Below, in pieces: positions 50,301 to 59,815 of a DNA stretch of 64,000 bases. The stretch comes from Neocallimastix lanati (nom. inval.). Lineage: Eukaryota > Neocallimastigomycota > Neocallimastigomycetes > Neocallimastigales > Neocallimastigaceae. Position 1 is the stretch's first letter; the number at the start of each line of letters is the position of its first letter. A model generated the notes under the pieces. That model ran no database searches and was not told where the DNA came from. It was given only the letters and a program-made list of their open reading frames with translations. The stretch is taken from the NCBI GenBank assembly GCA_016946835.1, contig JACVTC010000029.1, positions 570,001 through 634,000 of the forward strand, read 5' to 3'. Both the position numbers and the translations under genes were made by a program.

Positions 50301-52005
50301 GTGATGATTTGAAGGGCTTATTTTTAAGTTTTGAATAACTACAAATAGGGCACTTTGAGTTTACGTTGATTTTTAAAATTTTATTTTTGATACTATTGAT
50401 ATTAAAATGGGCAAAACGACGATGCCATAAATTTAGTTTATCAATTGATTTTAAATGTGTATAATTGATTTCAACCAAATAATTATTATGTTGGTTGTTT
50501 TGAAAATTTAATGGTTGAGTTGAAATCCAAAATTTAAATGTATTAGATTGGTTCGATTTAATTGATAATATTCTTTGATTGTGTTCGTCATAAATTAGTG
50601 CATATGATTTATTATTAGTATTATTGAAAATTATTTTGTATCCTTGTTGTGTTAGATTTCCAATTGATAATAAATTTTTATTTATTTTTGGTGAGTAATA
50701 AACATTCTTAATGATTATTTTGTGATTATTAATGTATCCTATGAGATCTCCTTTAAATTGTGTTGATATAACTTGATTATTAGCTAAATAAACCTTGTCA
50801 TTGCACTTTTGAATATTATGTAATTTATTTAAATGACCAGTAATATTTATTGATGCACCGGAGTCCAATATCCAACACATCATTTCTTTTTGTTTATTTT
50901 CTTCGTTTTGTTTATTTACTTCGGCAAAATTAATATCAAGGTTTTCTTGAGAATTGTAATCCTTGGTAAAAGCATCGGCATAGCTTGTATCGTACCTTTC
51001 TTTTCCCATGAAATTTGCATAATTTCTACGTTTATTAAATTTTCTTTTAAAATTATTTCTTCTTCTTTTGAAAATTTTTCTTCTTTTGTTATTATTTTTA
51101 TCATCTCTTCTAATTTTACAGTCATAAAAGAAATGGCCCCATTTACCACAATAATTACATCTACCATTTTTGGTCTTTTTAGTAGATGTTTTTATTTTAG
51201 TAAGTTTTTTCTTATTTGTATTAATGTTAGTATTATTTTCTATTGAAAATATATTTTTATTATTTTGATTATTTGTTAAGGATTCTTTTAGGTTTGAAGA
51301 GATTATTTCAGGCAATACATCCTTAACATATTCACTGCATTTATTCCAATCATTTTTAAATTGAAACACATTAATCCAACGGAGTTCTTCTGGGAGGCTT
51401 CTGTTAAGGATGCCTACTTTAACACTTGATTCAATGTCATTATCTATTTTCTCGAGTTCATCAAGTGTGTTCTGTAGTTCAGCAATAAATATATTAATGT
51501 CCACTTCTGGGTTATACTTCAAATTATCGAGTTTGGTTTTAAGTTCTAATTTACGCGTGTTGATGTTTTTGGTAAAAGATCTTTTTAGAATCTTCCACAA
51601 TTCAAAGGCGGTTTTATTTGATCCTTGCACAATGTCTTGTGTTTTTTCTCCAATACTGTTTAGGACGATCCATTTTGTTGTGATATCGTTATTGATATCA
51701 ACTACATTGGTGCTTTTGTCATACACCAATGTGTCATCAAATTCATCTTCGATATACTTAGATAGGTCATCTTGTATATCTCTCTTCCTTAATTTCTTAA
51801 CTTTTTCTTTGGTGATATAGCCAACTAGGTTGTTAATTGATAATAGATGAAGGATTTTGGTTCTCCATCTATTATAGTTTTCAGTATTTAATTCAACTAC
51901 TCTGTTAAAATTTTCAGAGTAGTTAAATTTAATTGTTGGCCTGATGTCAATGGGTTCTTCAATGGTAATTACTTCATTTCTATTGTTTCTTCTTGTGTTA
52001 GCCAT
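47338..52005 (-). CDS. Copia gag-pol polyprotein (1,555 residues)
   Basis: One uninterrupted ORF encodes everything the element needs to copy itself through RNA. Capsid-like gag fills ~1-270. A CCHC knuckle C-NYC-GKWGH-FFYDC sits at 283-296. The aspartic protease has WILDSGAS (Asp381). The integrase has an HHCC zinc site (His528, CPIC 552-555) and D582, D644, E680, giving the D,D-35-E spacing, with NGRIERFNG. A ~200-residue Asn-rich linker follows. RT has RLVAKGF, IDITAAYLNAEL and YVDD (1243-1246). RNase H has YVDSDYGGD (Asp1402) and TAESEYYSL. No stop or frameshift and all catalytic residues are present, so it looks active. Gag and pol share one frame, so any ratio control must be post-translational or by RNA abundance. 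Antisense ORFs across it are composition artefacts. Confidence 0.95.
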   Translation of the reverse strand: MANTRRNNRNEVITIEEPIDIRPTIKFNYSENFNRVVELNTENYNRWRTKILHLLSINNLVGYITKEKVKKLRKRDIQDDLSKYIEDEFDDTLVYDKSTNVVDINNDITTKWIVLNSIGEKTQDIVQGSNKTAFELWKILKRSFTKNINTRKLELKTKLDNLKYNPEVDINIFIAELQNTLDELEKIDNDIESSVKVGILNRSLPEELRWINVFQFKNDWNKCSEYVKDVLPEIISSNLKESLTNNQNNKNIFSIENNTNINTNKKKLTKIKTSTKKTKNGRCNYCGKWGHFFYDCKIRRDDKNNNKRRKIFKRRRNNFKRKFNKRRNYANFMGKERYDTSYADAFTKDYNSQENLDINFAEVNKQNEENKQKEMMCWILDSGASINITGHLNKLHNIQKCNDKVYLANNQVISTQFKGDLIGYINNHKIIIKNVYYSPKINKNLLSIGNLTQQGYKIIFNNTNNKSYALIYDEHNQRILSIKSNQSNTFKFWISTQPLNFQNNQHNNYLVEINYTHLKSIDKLNLWHRRFAHFNINSIKNKILKINVNSKCPICSYSKLKNKPFKSSHNRAKNIFQLIHMDLIGPIQNSIYDNKYILTILDDHSRFGWTLFMKSKSESFYHFLNWFNKIKNQFNKRIQYIRTDNGTEFNNKNFKQFCIDFGIQHQFTVPYHPQQNGRIERFNGTIINSAKSMLNDAKLSLQFWEDAVSTSNYIHNRIPHKGINNKIPYELLTNNKVDYSNIRVFGCKVFYYVPKLFRTKFQNNSSPGIFLGYVDNPTAYKILDITNNKIIISRNVEFFEFTPGNSHLSHCDNDISNFIPNNIIRRNDNTYFYDNTYDINHGKDFNNTNNNNPYYQYNNNNSNNIQILDNNTQINENNIPSKNIQIKNKRTYNKRRNNNNNNTKNINNNQNKDYNNNIESQDNNINNNDNNNNNNTSNNKINNNDNTNSNNNTTNSNNNKINNNINENDNMITVSNKNNHNNSNIDRYNSNNNNDNNNEQRIINNLTNNKLFNIESSIHLGKRNRNENFILNSNNKKQKSLKELREPNNYDDIFNLNDKNEWLKSVDNELDNMRNLKVYETIDKIPKNANLISSRWIFKFKRNSNGEIIKRKSRLVAKGFTQEYGIDYKETFAPTLKQDSIRIFTAIATQNNFEINQIDITAAYLNAELNKDLYMKPPKGHEDYNKKFWKLKKAIYGLKQSGAKWNDKLNGYLIKIGYKRLISEPCLYVKFNKGKLLSMLAIYVDDILISGSKKTIESVKLLIEKKFKMKDIGNVDYIIGIKFIKHKNGYFLHQHRYIDELLSKFNMKNCTPLRIMTPIENEDLRKVKVDETKYRSIIGNLLYLSICTRPDIIFSVSKAARRAKEPNMEDWNNVMRILRYLKGTKKYGINFTNNPNVKAYVDSDYGGDLETRRSTTGFLITFGGAPTSWCSKLQKSISTSTAESEYYSLSECGKQCIWYLNLFEELNLNIKNIEVNVGNKAAIYNATNQTINPKTKHVDIRVHYIREIVKENKIYLKYIKSENNLADGFTKYLNGTLMDKFRNSLLTKIDDLYFI

Positions 52006-52474
52006 TGTGGAGAATTTTAAATTAATTTATTTTTTAATAATTTATTAATATTTTATATTATGCGAATATTTTTTTTTTTTTTTTAAAATTTTAAAGAATA
52101 ATTGATGAGGGATATGTTGTATGTCTGGATTGTTTATTTATACATATTCAATATATTGATTAAAACCTTATTCTATTTTCATTAAATAAATGTAAATTGA
52201 AATATATATTGTTTAATATTTCCTTGATAATTTATAATGAACTTTAATAATATATATTTTTTGATAATTGGTTAAGTTATATTTATTACTTAATAAAAAA
52301 TTATAAAATAATATAATTCAGAATTATGATTGGTTTCTATTTTTATCTTATTTTTTAATGTAATATTTTTCATTATGCTATTTGAAATTAATTTAATTAA
52401 ACATTTATATTATTGGTTTTTTATGTTTGAAAAAGGTATTTATATTTGATTTACATTTATTAATATTGGAAATA

Positions 52475-52519
<45 letters not shown>

Positions 52520-52541
52520 TATTGTTAATAATTGACAATAA
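52006..52541 (-). other. Copia leader, gag-proximal part
   Basis: Untranslated leader between the repeat array and the gag start: A/T-rich, with a ~34-base T tract (52482-52515 on plus). No upstream ORF of note. Confidence 0.6.
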
Positions 52542-52741
52542 TATTTTCAGTTCAAATTAATTATTTGACTGACCATATGATTTTCAGTTCAAATTAATTA
52601 TTTGACTGACCATATGATTTTCAGTTCAAATTAATTATTTGACTGACTATACTATTTTTACAGTTCAAATTAATAATTTGACTGACCATATGATTTTCAG
52701 TTCAAATTATAATTGACTGACTATTTTATTATTTTATTTTA

Positions 52742-52777
<36 letters not shown>

Positions 52778-52876
52778 CAATATAAAATTTTATTGATAAT
52801 ACTAATTTTCAGTTCAAATTATAATTGACTGACTATATTATTTTTTTCAGTTCGAATTATAATTTGACTGACTATA
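52542..52876 (-). repeat. Seven near-palindromic leader repeats of the copia element
   Basis: Core CAGTTCAAATTAATTATTTG followed by ACTGACCATATG recurs seven times, with unit starts near 52542, 52579, 52617, 52657, 52692, 52805 and 52847. Each core reads CAGT(T)CAAAT...ATTTGACTG and is its own near reverse complement, so each can fold into a hairpin. The last units lose bases in the centre but keep both arms. Relics of the array persist in the truncated element at ~58130-58190. Confidence 0.85.
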
Positions 52877-52960
52877 ATATATACGTATATTTTTATATAC
52901 AATGAATAAATAGTGATATTATTAAATTGTATTAATCCCTCATTAATTTATTTATTTATT

Positions 52961-53000
<40 letters not shown>

Positions 53001-53222
53001 TTTTGATAATATATTTTGATTTAATTATTATGAAGATAACAAAGTTAATTATGTAGATTCATAATTAATTAAATTATTTCTTTGATAATTCAAAATTAGA
53101 TGTTATTATTGATAAATATAAAAATGATTTTTAATATTAAAAATAAGAAAGCGTTAGTTCAATTTATTTATAAAATGAATATATTTATATATTAATTATG
53201 TAAATTATAACTTAACTTATGG

Positions 53223-53256
53223 TTAAGCTCAGTTGTAGACTGAGACTCTTAATCTA
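53223..53256 (-). promoter_or_regulatory. Primer-binding site matching a 5' half tRNA-Lys(CUU)
   Basis: Immediately inside the 5' LTR the element reads GATTAAGAGTCTCAG then TCTACAACTGAGCTTAA. The plus strand is therefore tRNA-like: AAGCTCAGTTGTAGAC (D arm) followed by TGAGACTCTTAATC (anticodon stem and CUCUUAA loop, anticodon CUU). There is no 3' half, so this is a primer site, not a tRNA gene. Confidence 0.7.
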
Positions 53257-53493
53257 TTAAACACCAAAAACAAATATTGAGAAAATTAGATATATTTTTA
53301 GAATAACATTTTATATATAATACTTAATATTTAATTTTATTTATCTTTATTTTTTTATAATTACAAAAGTGTATATATTTTTAACAAGGTTACATTTTAT
53401 TTCTTTTATAATTTTATTTAAATATAATAATATTCTGATTGGGTAAAATATATTAAAGTCATTATTAAGTATTTATTTTTTTATATTCTAACA
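53257..53493 (-). repeat. 5' LTR of the copia element
   Basis: Same 237-bp sequence as the 3' LTR, with TG at 53493-53492 and TA at 53258-53257 on the minus strand. It should carry the promoter. Confidence 0.85.
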
Positions 53494-53667
53494 AGTTTGT
53501 TGTATGGTCTTTTTTCTGTATCTATTTATACATTTATTTTGAATATTAATTTTATTTCACATTACTATTTAAAAAATTTTTACATTCAAATTTGACATAT
53601 AATATTTATTTTTTTATTAATTATATATAACAATAAAAAAAATAAAATTTATTATTGAATTATTAAA
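53494..53667. repeat. Right copy of ~171-bp duplication flanking the copia element
   Basis: Same sequence and orientation as 46879-47049. Beyond it the flank becomes unique (aaaattcactatattg). Confidence 0.9.
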
Positions 53668-55044
53668 ATTCACTATATTGTAAAATTATTTCTTCCTCAA
53701 TTAATATGTTTTGATACAATTCTCCCAATATTAAGAATTCATTTTTTTAGGAGACTATGTACTTAATTAAAAACTATAAATGAAAATCTTATTAGCAGTA
53801 AGTTTAATAGTTTCCAAAGATTTAGTTTTTTATTATTTTTTCTTCACTTTTTTCATTTATTATTGTTTTTTAAATTACTTTTGTACTATTCTATTTTCGT
53901 TATCTTTTAAAATTAATTTTACTTACAATAATAAATCAGATTAATATATTTGTTTCTTTTATGTGTTAATTTTAAATTAATATTGAAGATGATTATTTTA
54001 TTTATTCAGTTCTAAATTTATTTTGATATATTATTTTTATATTTCTTTCTATATTATTTAATTTAATAATATTTATATATATATACTTTTTTTATTAAAT
54101 CTAAAAAAAAAATAAAAAATAAGTATTTTATTATATATATTTCATATTATGGAATTATTAATACTTTACTTTCTTTTTAATAAAATTAACTATTTTATTG
54201 AATAAAAAAAAATTAAGTTATATTTATTTATTATACATGTATTTTATAGCAATTTTCTTTATTCAATTCACTATTTTCTGTTAATGTTTGTTCATTTAAC
54301 TCTTTTCGATATTTGTATTCTTATCTTTTTTCTGTTACTTGCTACCCAGAATACAAACATACCACACAGAATTATAAGACGAGATTAATATGCCAAAGTA
54401 TCAACTTGTTATAAACTTTTATCAATTATATTAAGTTAATTGATACTATATTAATTAATTATCATTAATTTGAATTAATCAATATGAATTTATAAAAATA
54501 TCAGAGAATTTTTGGTAGGTCATGATACTTTAATAATATTAAAAAGAAATTACAATATCAAAGATTTGTAAGTAAAGTAACTTTATAATGTTATAAATAT
54601 GAACACTAAATATCTATCAGAAAGGATATTTAATATAATTATATAATATTTTTATATTATAAATAAATTATATTGATATTAAATAGAATCTATTTATAAC
54701 TTAATTTTTAATAAAGAAATTGTATTATAAGAAATTATTTGAATTAAAATAATTTCTTAAATATTATTAATAAATAAAATGAATTATATACTATTATACT
54801 ATAACTTTACATTATATGTGTTATTGACTTTGACAGATTAAGAGTTTCAATTTCTTCTCATATTATAAAACTATAGAAAACATTTATAAATTAATAAAAT
54901 CTTACATAATAAGTTTAATATTAATTTAAAATAAATTTTAAAAAAGACCAAAAACCAATAAATCCAGAAAATTCTCAAATTGACAATTAATTTATTAAAA
55001 TAAATTATATGAATATTTACAAAATATGATTAAATTATAAATTA

Positions 55045-55093
<49 letters not shown>

Positions 55094-55350
55094 CACTATA
55101 ACACTAGCACAAGTATTAATAGTTTAAATAATAAATAAATCATGTATAAAGAGTAAAATATTTATTTTAAATAAAAACAAAATATATATATTATATATTA
55201 CCTTCATTTAAGTTTTATTATATTTTATATAAGACTTAAATATTTTAATTTTACTATGATAAGACGAAAAAATAATATTTGAAACTATAATCAAACTAAA
55301 AATCAAATTATCTTTATCATTGATAATAGTCCTCAAATGTCATTAGGAAT
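53668..55350. other. Relic-bearing AT-rich stretch
   Basis: No gene. A decayed LTR end plus primer site may lie at ~54825-54855 (TTGACA then GATTAAGAGTTTCAA). A 42-base poly-A run occupies 55050-55092. Confidence 0.4.
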
Positions 55351-55354
55351 AACA

Positions 55355-55495
55355 TTCTATTACTCTGAAAATTTTAATAGAGATAGATCCAATCGAAAAA
55401 TATGAAACCTTAGTAGAAAATCTCTTTATTCATTTTTGATTAAATATAGTTGGTCCTTTACCAAATACAAAGGGTGGATTTCAATATATTATTAT
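55355..55495 (+). pseudogene. Ty3/Gypsy integrase fragment
   Basis: One frame reads NIVGPLPNTKGGFQYIIIF and continues to YESFSRKY, the region of the first catalytic Asp of Ty3/Gypsy integrases (D..GPLP.S.G...I....D.FS). The Asp codon and its surroundings are altered and only about 45 codons survive. Confidence 0.6.
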
Positions 55496-55498
55496 TTT

Positions 55499-56063
55499 TT
55501 ATTTATATTTATATGAATCATTTTCTAGGAAATATTTTATTGTTTGATGATAGAAAATATTTATAGAATCATACACAGATTGAAAGTAATTTGGTATATC
55601 AGCCTTACGCTTAACTTCTAATAATTCAATCTTTTGAATAACTTCTTTACATAATTCATAATTATCATTCTTTATTTTATAAGATTGTTCATATTCCCTT
55701 AATATTAAGGTGACACATCTATATTCTTGACTTTCTTAGAACTTGAACTTAAAAATGAAATCACTAACAAGATTTAATTTTTGTTTTAAAACAACTTCAT
55801 CTCCTTTTAATTTTGCATCTTTAGAAACAAAGGAAAATTGTTTTTGTGCATTCATAATAGTTTTCATACAATTAATCATCATTTTAACATTGTCTTCGGT
55901 TTGTTTGATATATTTCTTTAATCTATTAAGTTTATCAATAGTTGTATCAAACATTGGATCAACAGTTTTAATTGGTTAAAAAAAGCCAAATTAAGCATTA
56001 GCTTGTTCTTTAAAAGCTTGATTAGAGCAAGTTAAACGAAAAATTATTATTATATTTAACCAT
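55499..56063 (-). pseudogene. BAR-domain gene copy (a), decayed
   Basis: It begins ATGGTTAAA and then shifts frame to NQAFKEQANA, IKTVDPMFDTTIDKLNRLKK, YIKQTEDNVKMMINCMKTIM, NAQKQFSFVSKDAKLKGDEV. After a break come LREYEQSYKIKNDNYELCKE, IQKIELLEVKRKADIPNYFQ and FYHQTIKYFLENDSYKYK. The pattern D..FD......L....I.....(N)..M......M..AQ near the start and the ADIP.Y....YDS...FY.QT end are typical of BAR domains, membrane-curving coiled-coil dimers used in endocytosis. About 85 residues in the middle are missing and two stops lie near the start. Unlike copies b and c it has no recognisable LTR; a Gypsy fragment and a CBM18 fragment flank it. Confidence 0.7.
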
Positions 56064-56194
56064 TTTGATTATTATTTTTTCTTTTTTTTTTTTTTTTAAT
56101 TTTCTTCTAAAAACATTTTTATATATTATTGTTTTCTTATGATATGGTCATCACGAATTAATGTTGGATTATTAGTATATTTTTTTTTAAGATT

Positions 56195-56330
56195 GGTATC
56201 ATTGACCAAATTCACTTTGACATCCAGTACCACAATATTTTTCACTAGTACCACACCAACTATATTTACTACAACATTGACCTGAAGGTCATTTTCAATT
56301 TTTTTTTGGCCACATTTACTATTAGTAGTA
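56195..56330 (-). pseudogene. CBM18 (hevein-type chitin-binding) domain fragment
   Basis: Minus-strand reading PSGQCCSKYSWCGTSEKYCG followed by TGCQSEFGQ and then a stop. This is the conserved core of CBM18: six Cys are visible in order and the SxxxWCGxxxxYCG block is intact. The first Cys (KCG) is present in another frame, and the last Cys is replaced by the stop. Upstream minus-strand codons (LNINHYKLKQLND, KEALKEYFYK) may be the rest of the protein. It derives from a chitin-binding secreted protein and is now broken. Confidence 0.75.
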
Positions 56331-56509
56331 TTTTATAAAAATATTCTTTTAATGCTTCTTTATCATTTAATTGTTTTAATTTATAATGATTTATATTTAA
56401 TTCACAAATAACTCATTATTTTCTTTTATTATTAAGATGTTTAAAATAAATATTATTTACGGTAATACATTTTTTATTCTTATTACTCTTTTTTAACAGA
56501 TATTTTATG

Positions 56510-56836
56510 AACATATGACGAATAATAAGTAATTCAAATAATATATTTTAAATTATTTTATATAGATTATCTAAATGTAATCTTCCCTATTGTTATTGAT
56601 ATATATAAATGGGTTTTATATGAATAAATATGTCATTAAAAAAAAATATATTTTAAATAACAGGTTTCGAGATTTAACAAAAAATAGATTAATAAATGAT
56701 AGATTAGATTTTTTTAAATATTATATAATATTAATAATATAATTTTTTTAAAAATTTTAAATTGTTATTAACATTGATTAATTGGATTAAATATTATTGA
56801 TTAAAGTTTAGTTTAATTTAATTTTAATTTAAATTG
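56510..56836. repeat. Left arm of a ~330-bp inverted repeat
   Basis: GAATAATAAGTAATTC, TAGATTATCTAAATGTAATC, TTCCCTATTGTTA and GGGTTTTATATGAATAAATA match the reverse complement of 59445-59815. The arms differ by scattered substitutions and small indels. They enclose about 2.6 kb of LTR and SINE-like debris. Confidence 0.75.
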
Positions 56837-57125
56837 CAATCTTTCCTACAATTATGCAGTTACCAGAGAGTTAATATAAAAACACTATGGGTTAGGTTAT
56901 ACTAGTCTCAAAGAAGTACTAGGAGAATACTAGTAAAATTCTCAGCAATAATATACATATGTCAGAGCGCCAAAGCTGAAAACTCAGTAAGCTCTAGATA
57001 ATTATGATTTTAAAAAAGGAAGTTTGTGACTACCTCAATATTCCCACTGCTCCTGAGGGAGTGCTGAAACTAAGAGTGGTATACACCTGAAATAAAAAAA
57101 AAAATAATAATAATTGATTTAAATT
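56836..57125 (+). repeat. SINE-like interspersed repeat, copy 2
   Basis: From TTGCAATCTTTCCTACAA to CACCTGAAATAAAAAAA and AATAATTGATTTAAATTA. Differs from copy 3 at 63519 by only about half a dozen bases. Confidence 0.85.
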
Positions 57126-57224
57126 ACTTAACTACATTATAATTTCTTTAATTTTCTTTTTAACGTATTTGTTTGAGACAAAATTATTATATACATTTAT
57201 TTATATCATTAATATTGTAATATA

Positions 57225-58190
57225 AAAAATAAATAATTAATAATTACTTTAATATTGTTTATCCAATCGAAATATTATTATATTTAAATAAAACATATAA
57301 AAGATATGTCAAAATAATGATTAATTTAATTAATCTCTCTTTAATATAAATAATGACCAATTACTTGTATTAATATTTAAAATAAAAAGTTTAAAAAAAT
57401 CATGGAATTATTATTTTATAAAAAATATATCTTATACTAAAAAAAAGAATAAAAAATACTTTATACTATTATTAATATATTATAATAAAATATTTTCTAA
57501 AAACTATTAACCCATATATAATTACTATTGTGTTTATTATAGTTTATTTGAGTGTTTCTTAAAATGATATTTTTGATAAGATATAAAATGTAAAATTGAT
57601 AAATAACTAACATACTTGCGTAATTATAAAAAATATAAACATAAATAAAATTAAATATTAAATATTATATATAAAATGTTATATTAAAAATATATCTAAT
57701 TTTCTTGATATTTTTTTTATGTTTAACAGATTAAGAGTCTCAACCTACAACTGAGCTCAATTAAAAGTTAAGCTATATTTTATATAATTAATATATATAA
57801 ATACTTTCATCTTATAAATAAATTGAATAAAGACTTTTTTATTTTTAATATTCAACATCATTTTTATTTTTAATACACAATATCATTTTTTATTTTTAAA
57901 TTTATTAATAAAAATTTCTAATTTCGAGCAAAGAAATAATATGATTAATTTTAATCTTTATAATTAATTTTGTCATTTACATAATAACAGAATTAAAATA
58001 TATTATTAGAAATATTTTAAAATAAATTTATGAGGAATTAATACAATGTATAAATATTATAATTTTTTGAAAATAATTTATATATATGTTATAGTCTGTT
58101 AAATTATAATTTGAAATGAAAAAAATAATATGGTCAGTCAAATAATTAATCTAAACTGAAAAATTATATTTTCAGTCAAATAATTAATTT
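57225..58190 (+). mobile_element. Truncated copia element: interrupted 5' LTR, primer site, leader
   Basis: The LTR of the intact family is recognisable at ~57235-57305 and ~57590-57728, split by ~280 bp of other sequence. It ends TTTAACA. From 57729 GATTAAGAGTCTCAACC and TACAACTGAGCTCAA repeat the primer site, and the leader follows with two decayed near-palindromic units (~58130-58190). No gag or pol remains. Orientation is opposite to the intact element. Confidence 0.7.
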
Positions 58191-58191
58191 A

Positions 58192-58404
58192 TGTTAAAAA
58201 TATAAATATAAAATTTTATAATTATATTAATTTAAGGAGAAATAATATATATTTTAAAATATTCATGTAAAATATGTGACCAATAATAATAATAATAAGT
58301 CACATATTATGTTAACTATAAATAACATAAAAATGTACATTATTATTTTAAAAAAAAAATAATTCTAATATTTTCATAAAATAAAGAGATTCTTATTTCT
58401 AAAA
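58192..58404 (+). mobile_element. LTR with adjoining primer site
   Basis: 213 bp, TGTTAAAAATATAAAT to TTATTTCTAAAA, then GATTAAGAGTCTCAG and TTTTACCAGATTGAAC. A primer site directly after it marks a 5' LTR. The interior is replaced by tandem repeats within ~150 bp. Confidence 0.75.
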
Positions 58405-58595
58405 GATTAAGAGTCTCAGTTTTACCAGATTGAACAAAGACATGAAAGGTTTGAAAAGGTAAATATATTTAATATTATAGAAGCATTTATTAATAATATA
58501 TATGGAACATTAGTCAACCGATATGAAAAATAATATATATATTTAAAAAATAATATACATATCGAGCTGAAAAGATATTGTAGCCAGCCGATATT

Positions 58596-58950
58596 ATAAA
58601 AAAAATAAAAAATAAAAATAAATAAAAATAAAAATAAATAAAAATAAAAATAAATAAAAATAAAAATAAAAATAAAATAAAATTAATATCATCGAGATAA
58701 AAAATTAATAGGCAACTGATGATATTAAAATAAAAATAAAATAAAATTAATATCATCAAATAATAAAATATTTAATAAAAAAAATAAAAAATAAAAATAA
58801 ATAAAAATAAAAATAAATAAAAATAAAAATAAATAAAAATAAAAATAAAATAAAATTAATATCATCGAGATAAAAAATTAATAGGCAACTGATGATATTA
58901 AAATAAAAATAAAATAAAATTAATATCATCAAATAATAAAATATTTAATA
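58596..58950. repeat. Two-copy ~175-bp tandem duplication
   Basis: Each copy has an AATAAAAATAAA tract, then ATATCATCGAGATAAAAAAT and TAATAGGCAACTGATGATAT, then AATATCATCAAATAATAAAA. The block TGATGATATT...AATATCATCA is itself an inverted repeat. A minus-strand ORF here is a low-complexity artefact. Confidence 0.8.
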
Positions 58951-59444
58951 ATTTTATTATTTTATTAATTATATATTTATTTATATGAAAAATAAATTAT
59001 GTTTATATTATATATTAATGTTAATATTAATTTTTATAAATCATTTTAATATATCCTCACACACAAAATCCGTTCTGACATTATACAATTCAAAATAATA
59101 TAAAAGATATAATATACATATAATATGAATTAACTTAATTTTGAATATACAATAAAATACCATTAAGAAAAATTAACAAATAATTAACGTTGAAATTAGG
59201 AATAATCCACAGAAAATATAATAATAGAAATTTTAATAATTAAAGTTTTACACTAAAATTTTAACAAATAATGTTCAAGAAATAAATTAAAATTAAAGTA
59301 TCCGAGAAATTATTTTTAACAAAACTTTTATATTTAATAAAATTTTAATTTATTATAATATTTTTATTTAATATATTTCAAATTTTAATTTATAATAATT
59401 TTAAAATGTCCAATTATATCAATCTATTAAAAATAATATTAATG
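58951..59444. other. AT-rich stretch inside the inverted repeat
   Basis: No gene or RNA signal seen. Confidence 0.4.
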
Positions 59445-59815
59445 ATTTATTAAATTAAAATTAAATTAAATTCAATCAATAATATAAATTTCATTATTTT
59501 TGCTAAACTTTAATCAATAATATTTAATCCATTCCATCAATATTAATAACAATTTAAAATATTTTTAAAAAAAATTATATTATTAATAATATATAATATT
59601 TATAAAAATCTAATCTATCATTTTATTAATCTAAATTTTGTTAAATCTCAAAACTTGATATTTAAAATATTTATATAATTTTTTTTAATAACATATTTAT
59701 TCATATAAAACCCATTTTTATATATCATTAACAATAATAGGGAAGATTACATTTAGATAATCTATATAAAATAATTTAAAAATACATTATTTGAATTATT
59801 TATTATTCTCCAAAT
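59445..59815. repeat. Right arm of the inverted repeat
   Basis: Reverse complement of 56510-56836. Shared blocks read here as TATTCATATAAAACCCAT, AACAATAATAGGGAAGAT and TACATTTAGATAATCTATAT. Confidence 0.75.

Larger units (their letters stand above)
47048..53493 (-). mobile_element. Complete Ty1/copia retrotransposon
   Basis: 5' LTR 53257-53493, primer site from 53256 downwards, leader with repeats, gag-pol ORF 47338-52005, polypurine tract AGGAGGAA beside the 3' LTR 47048-47284. I could find no difference between the two LTRs by eye, so insertion is recent. Domain order is protease-integrase-RT-RNase H, which defines copia. It is the likely source family for the relics at 1.4, 2.8, 23 and 57.3 kb. 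Confidence 0.9.

Noticed and set aside
53222-53257. tRNA-Lys gene
   Set aside because: Only D-arm and anticodon-arm sequence is present, exactly adjoining an LTR, and it recurs after other LTRs; this is a primer-binding site.
55736-55954. 72-codon minus ORF as a small gene
   Set aside because: It is the best-preserved part of a BAR-domain copy whose frame continues, broken, on both sides.
58514-58759. 81-codon minus ORF
   Set aside because: Phe/Tyr/Ile low complexity produced by AATAAAAATAAA tandem repeats.
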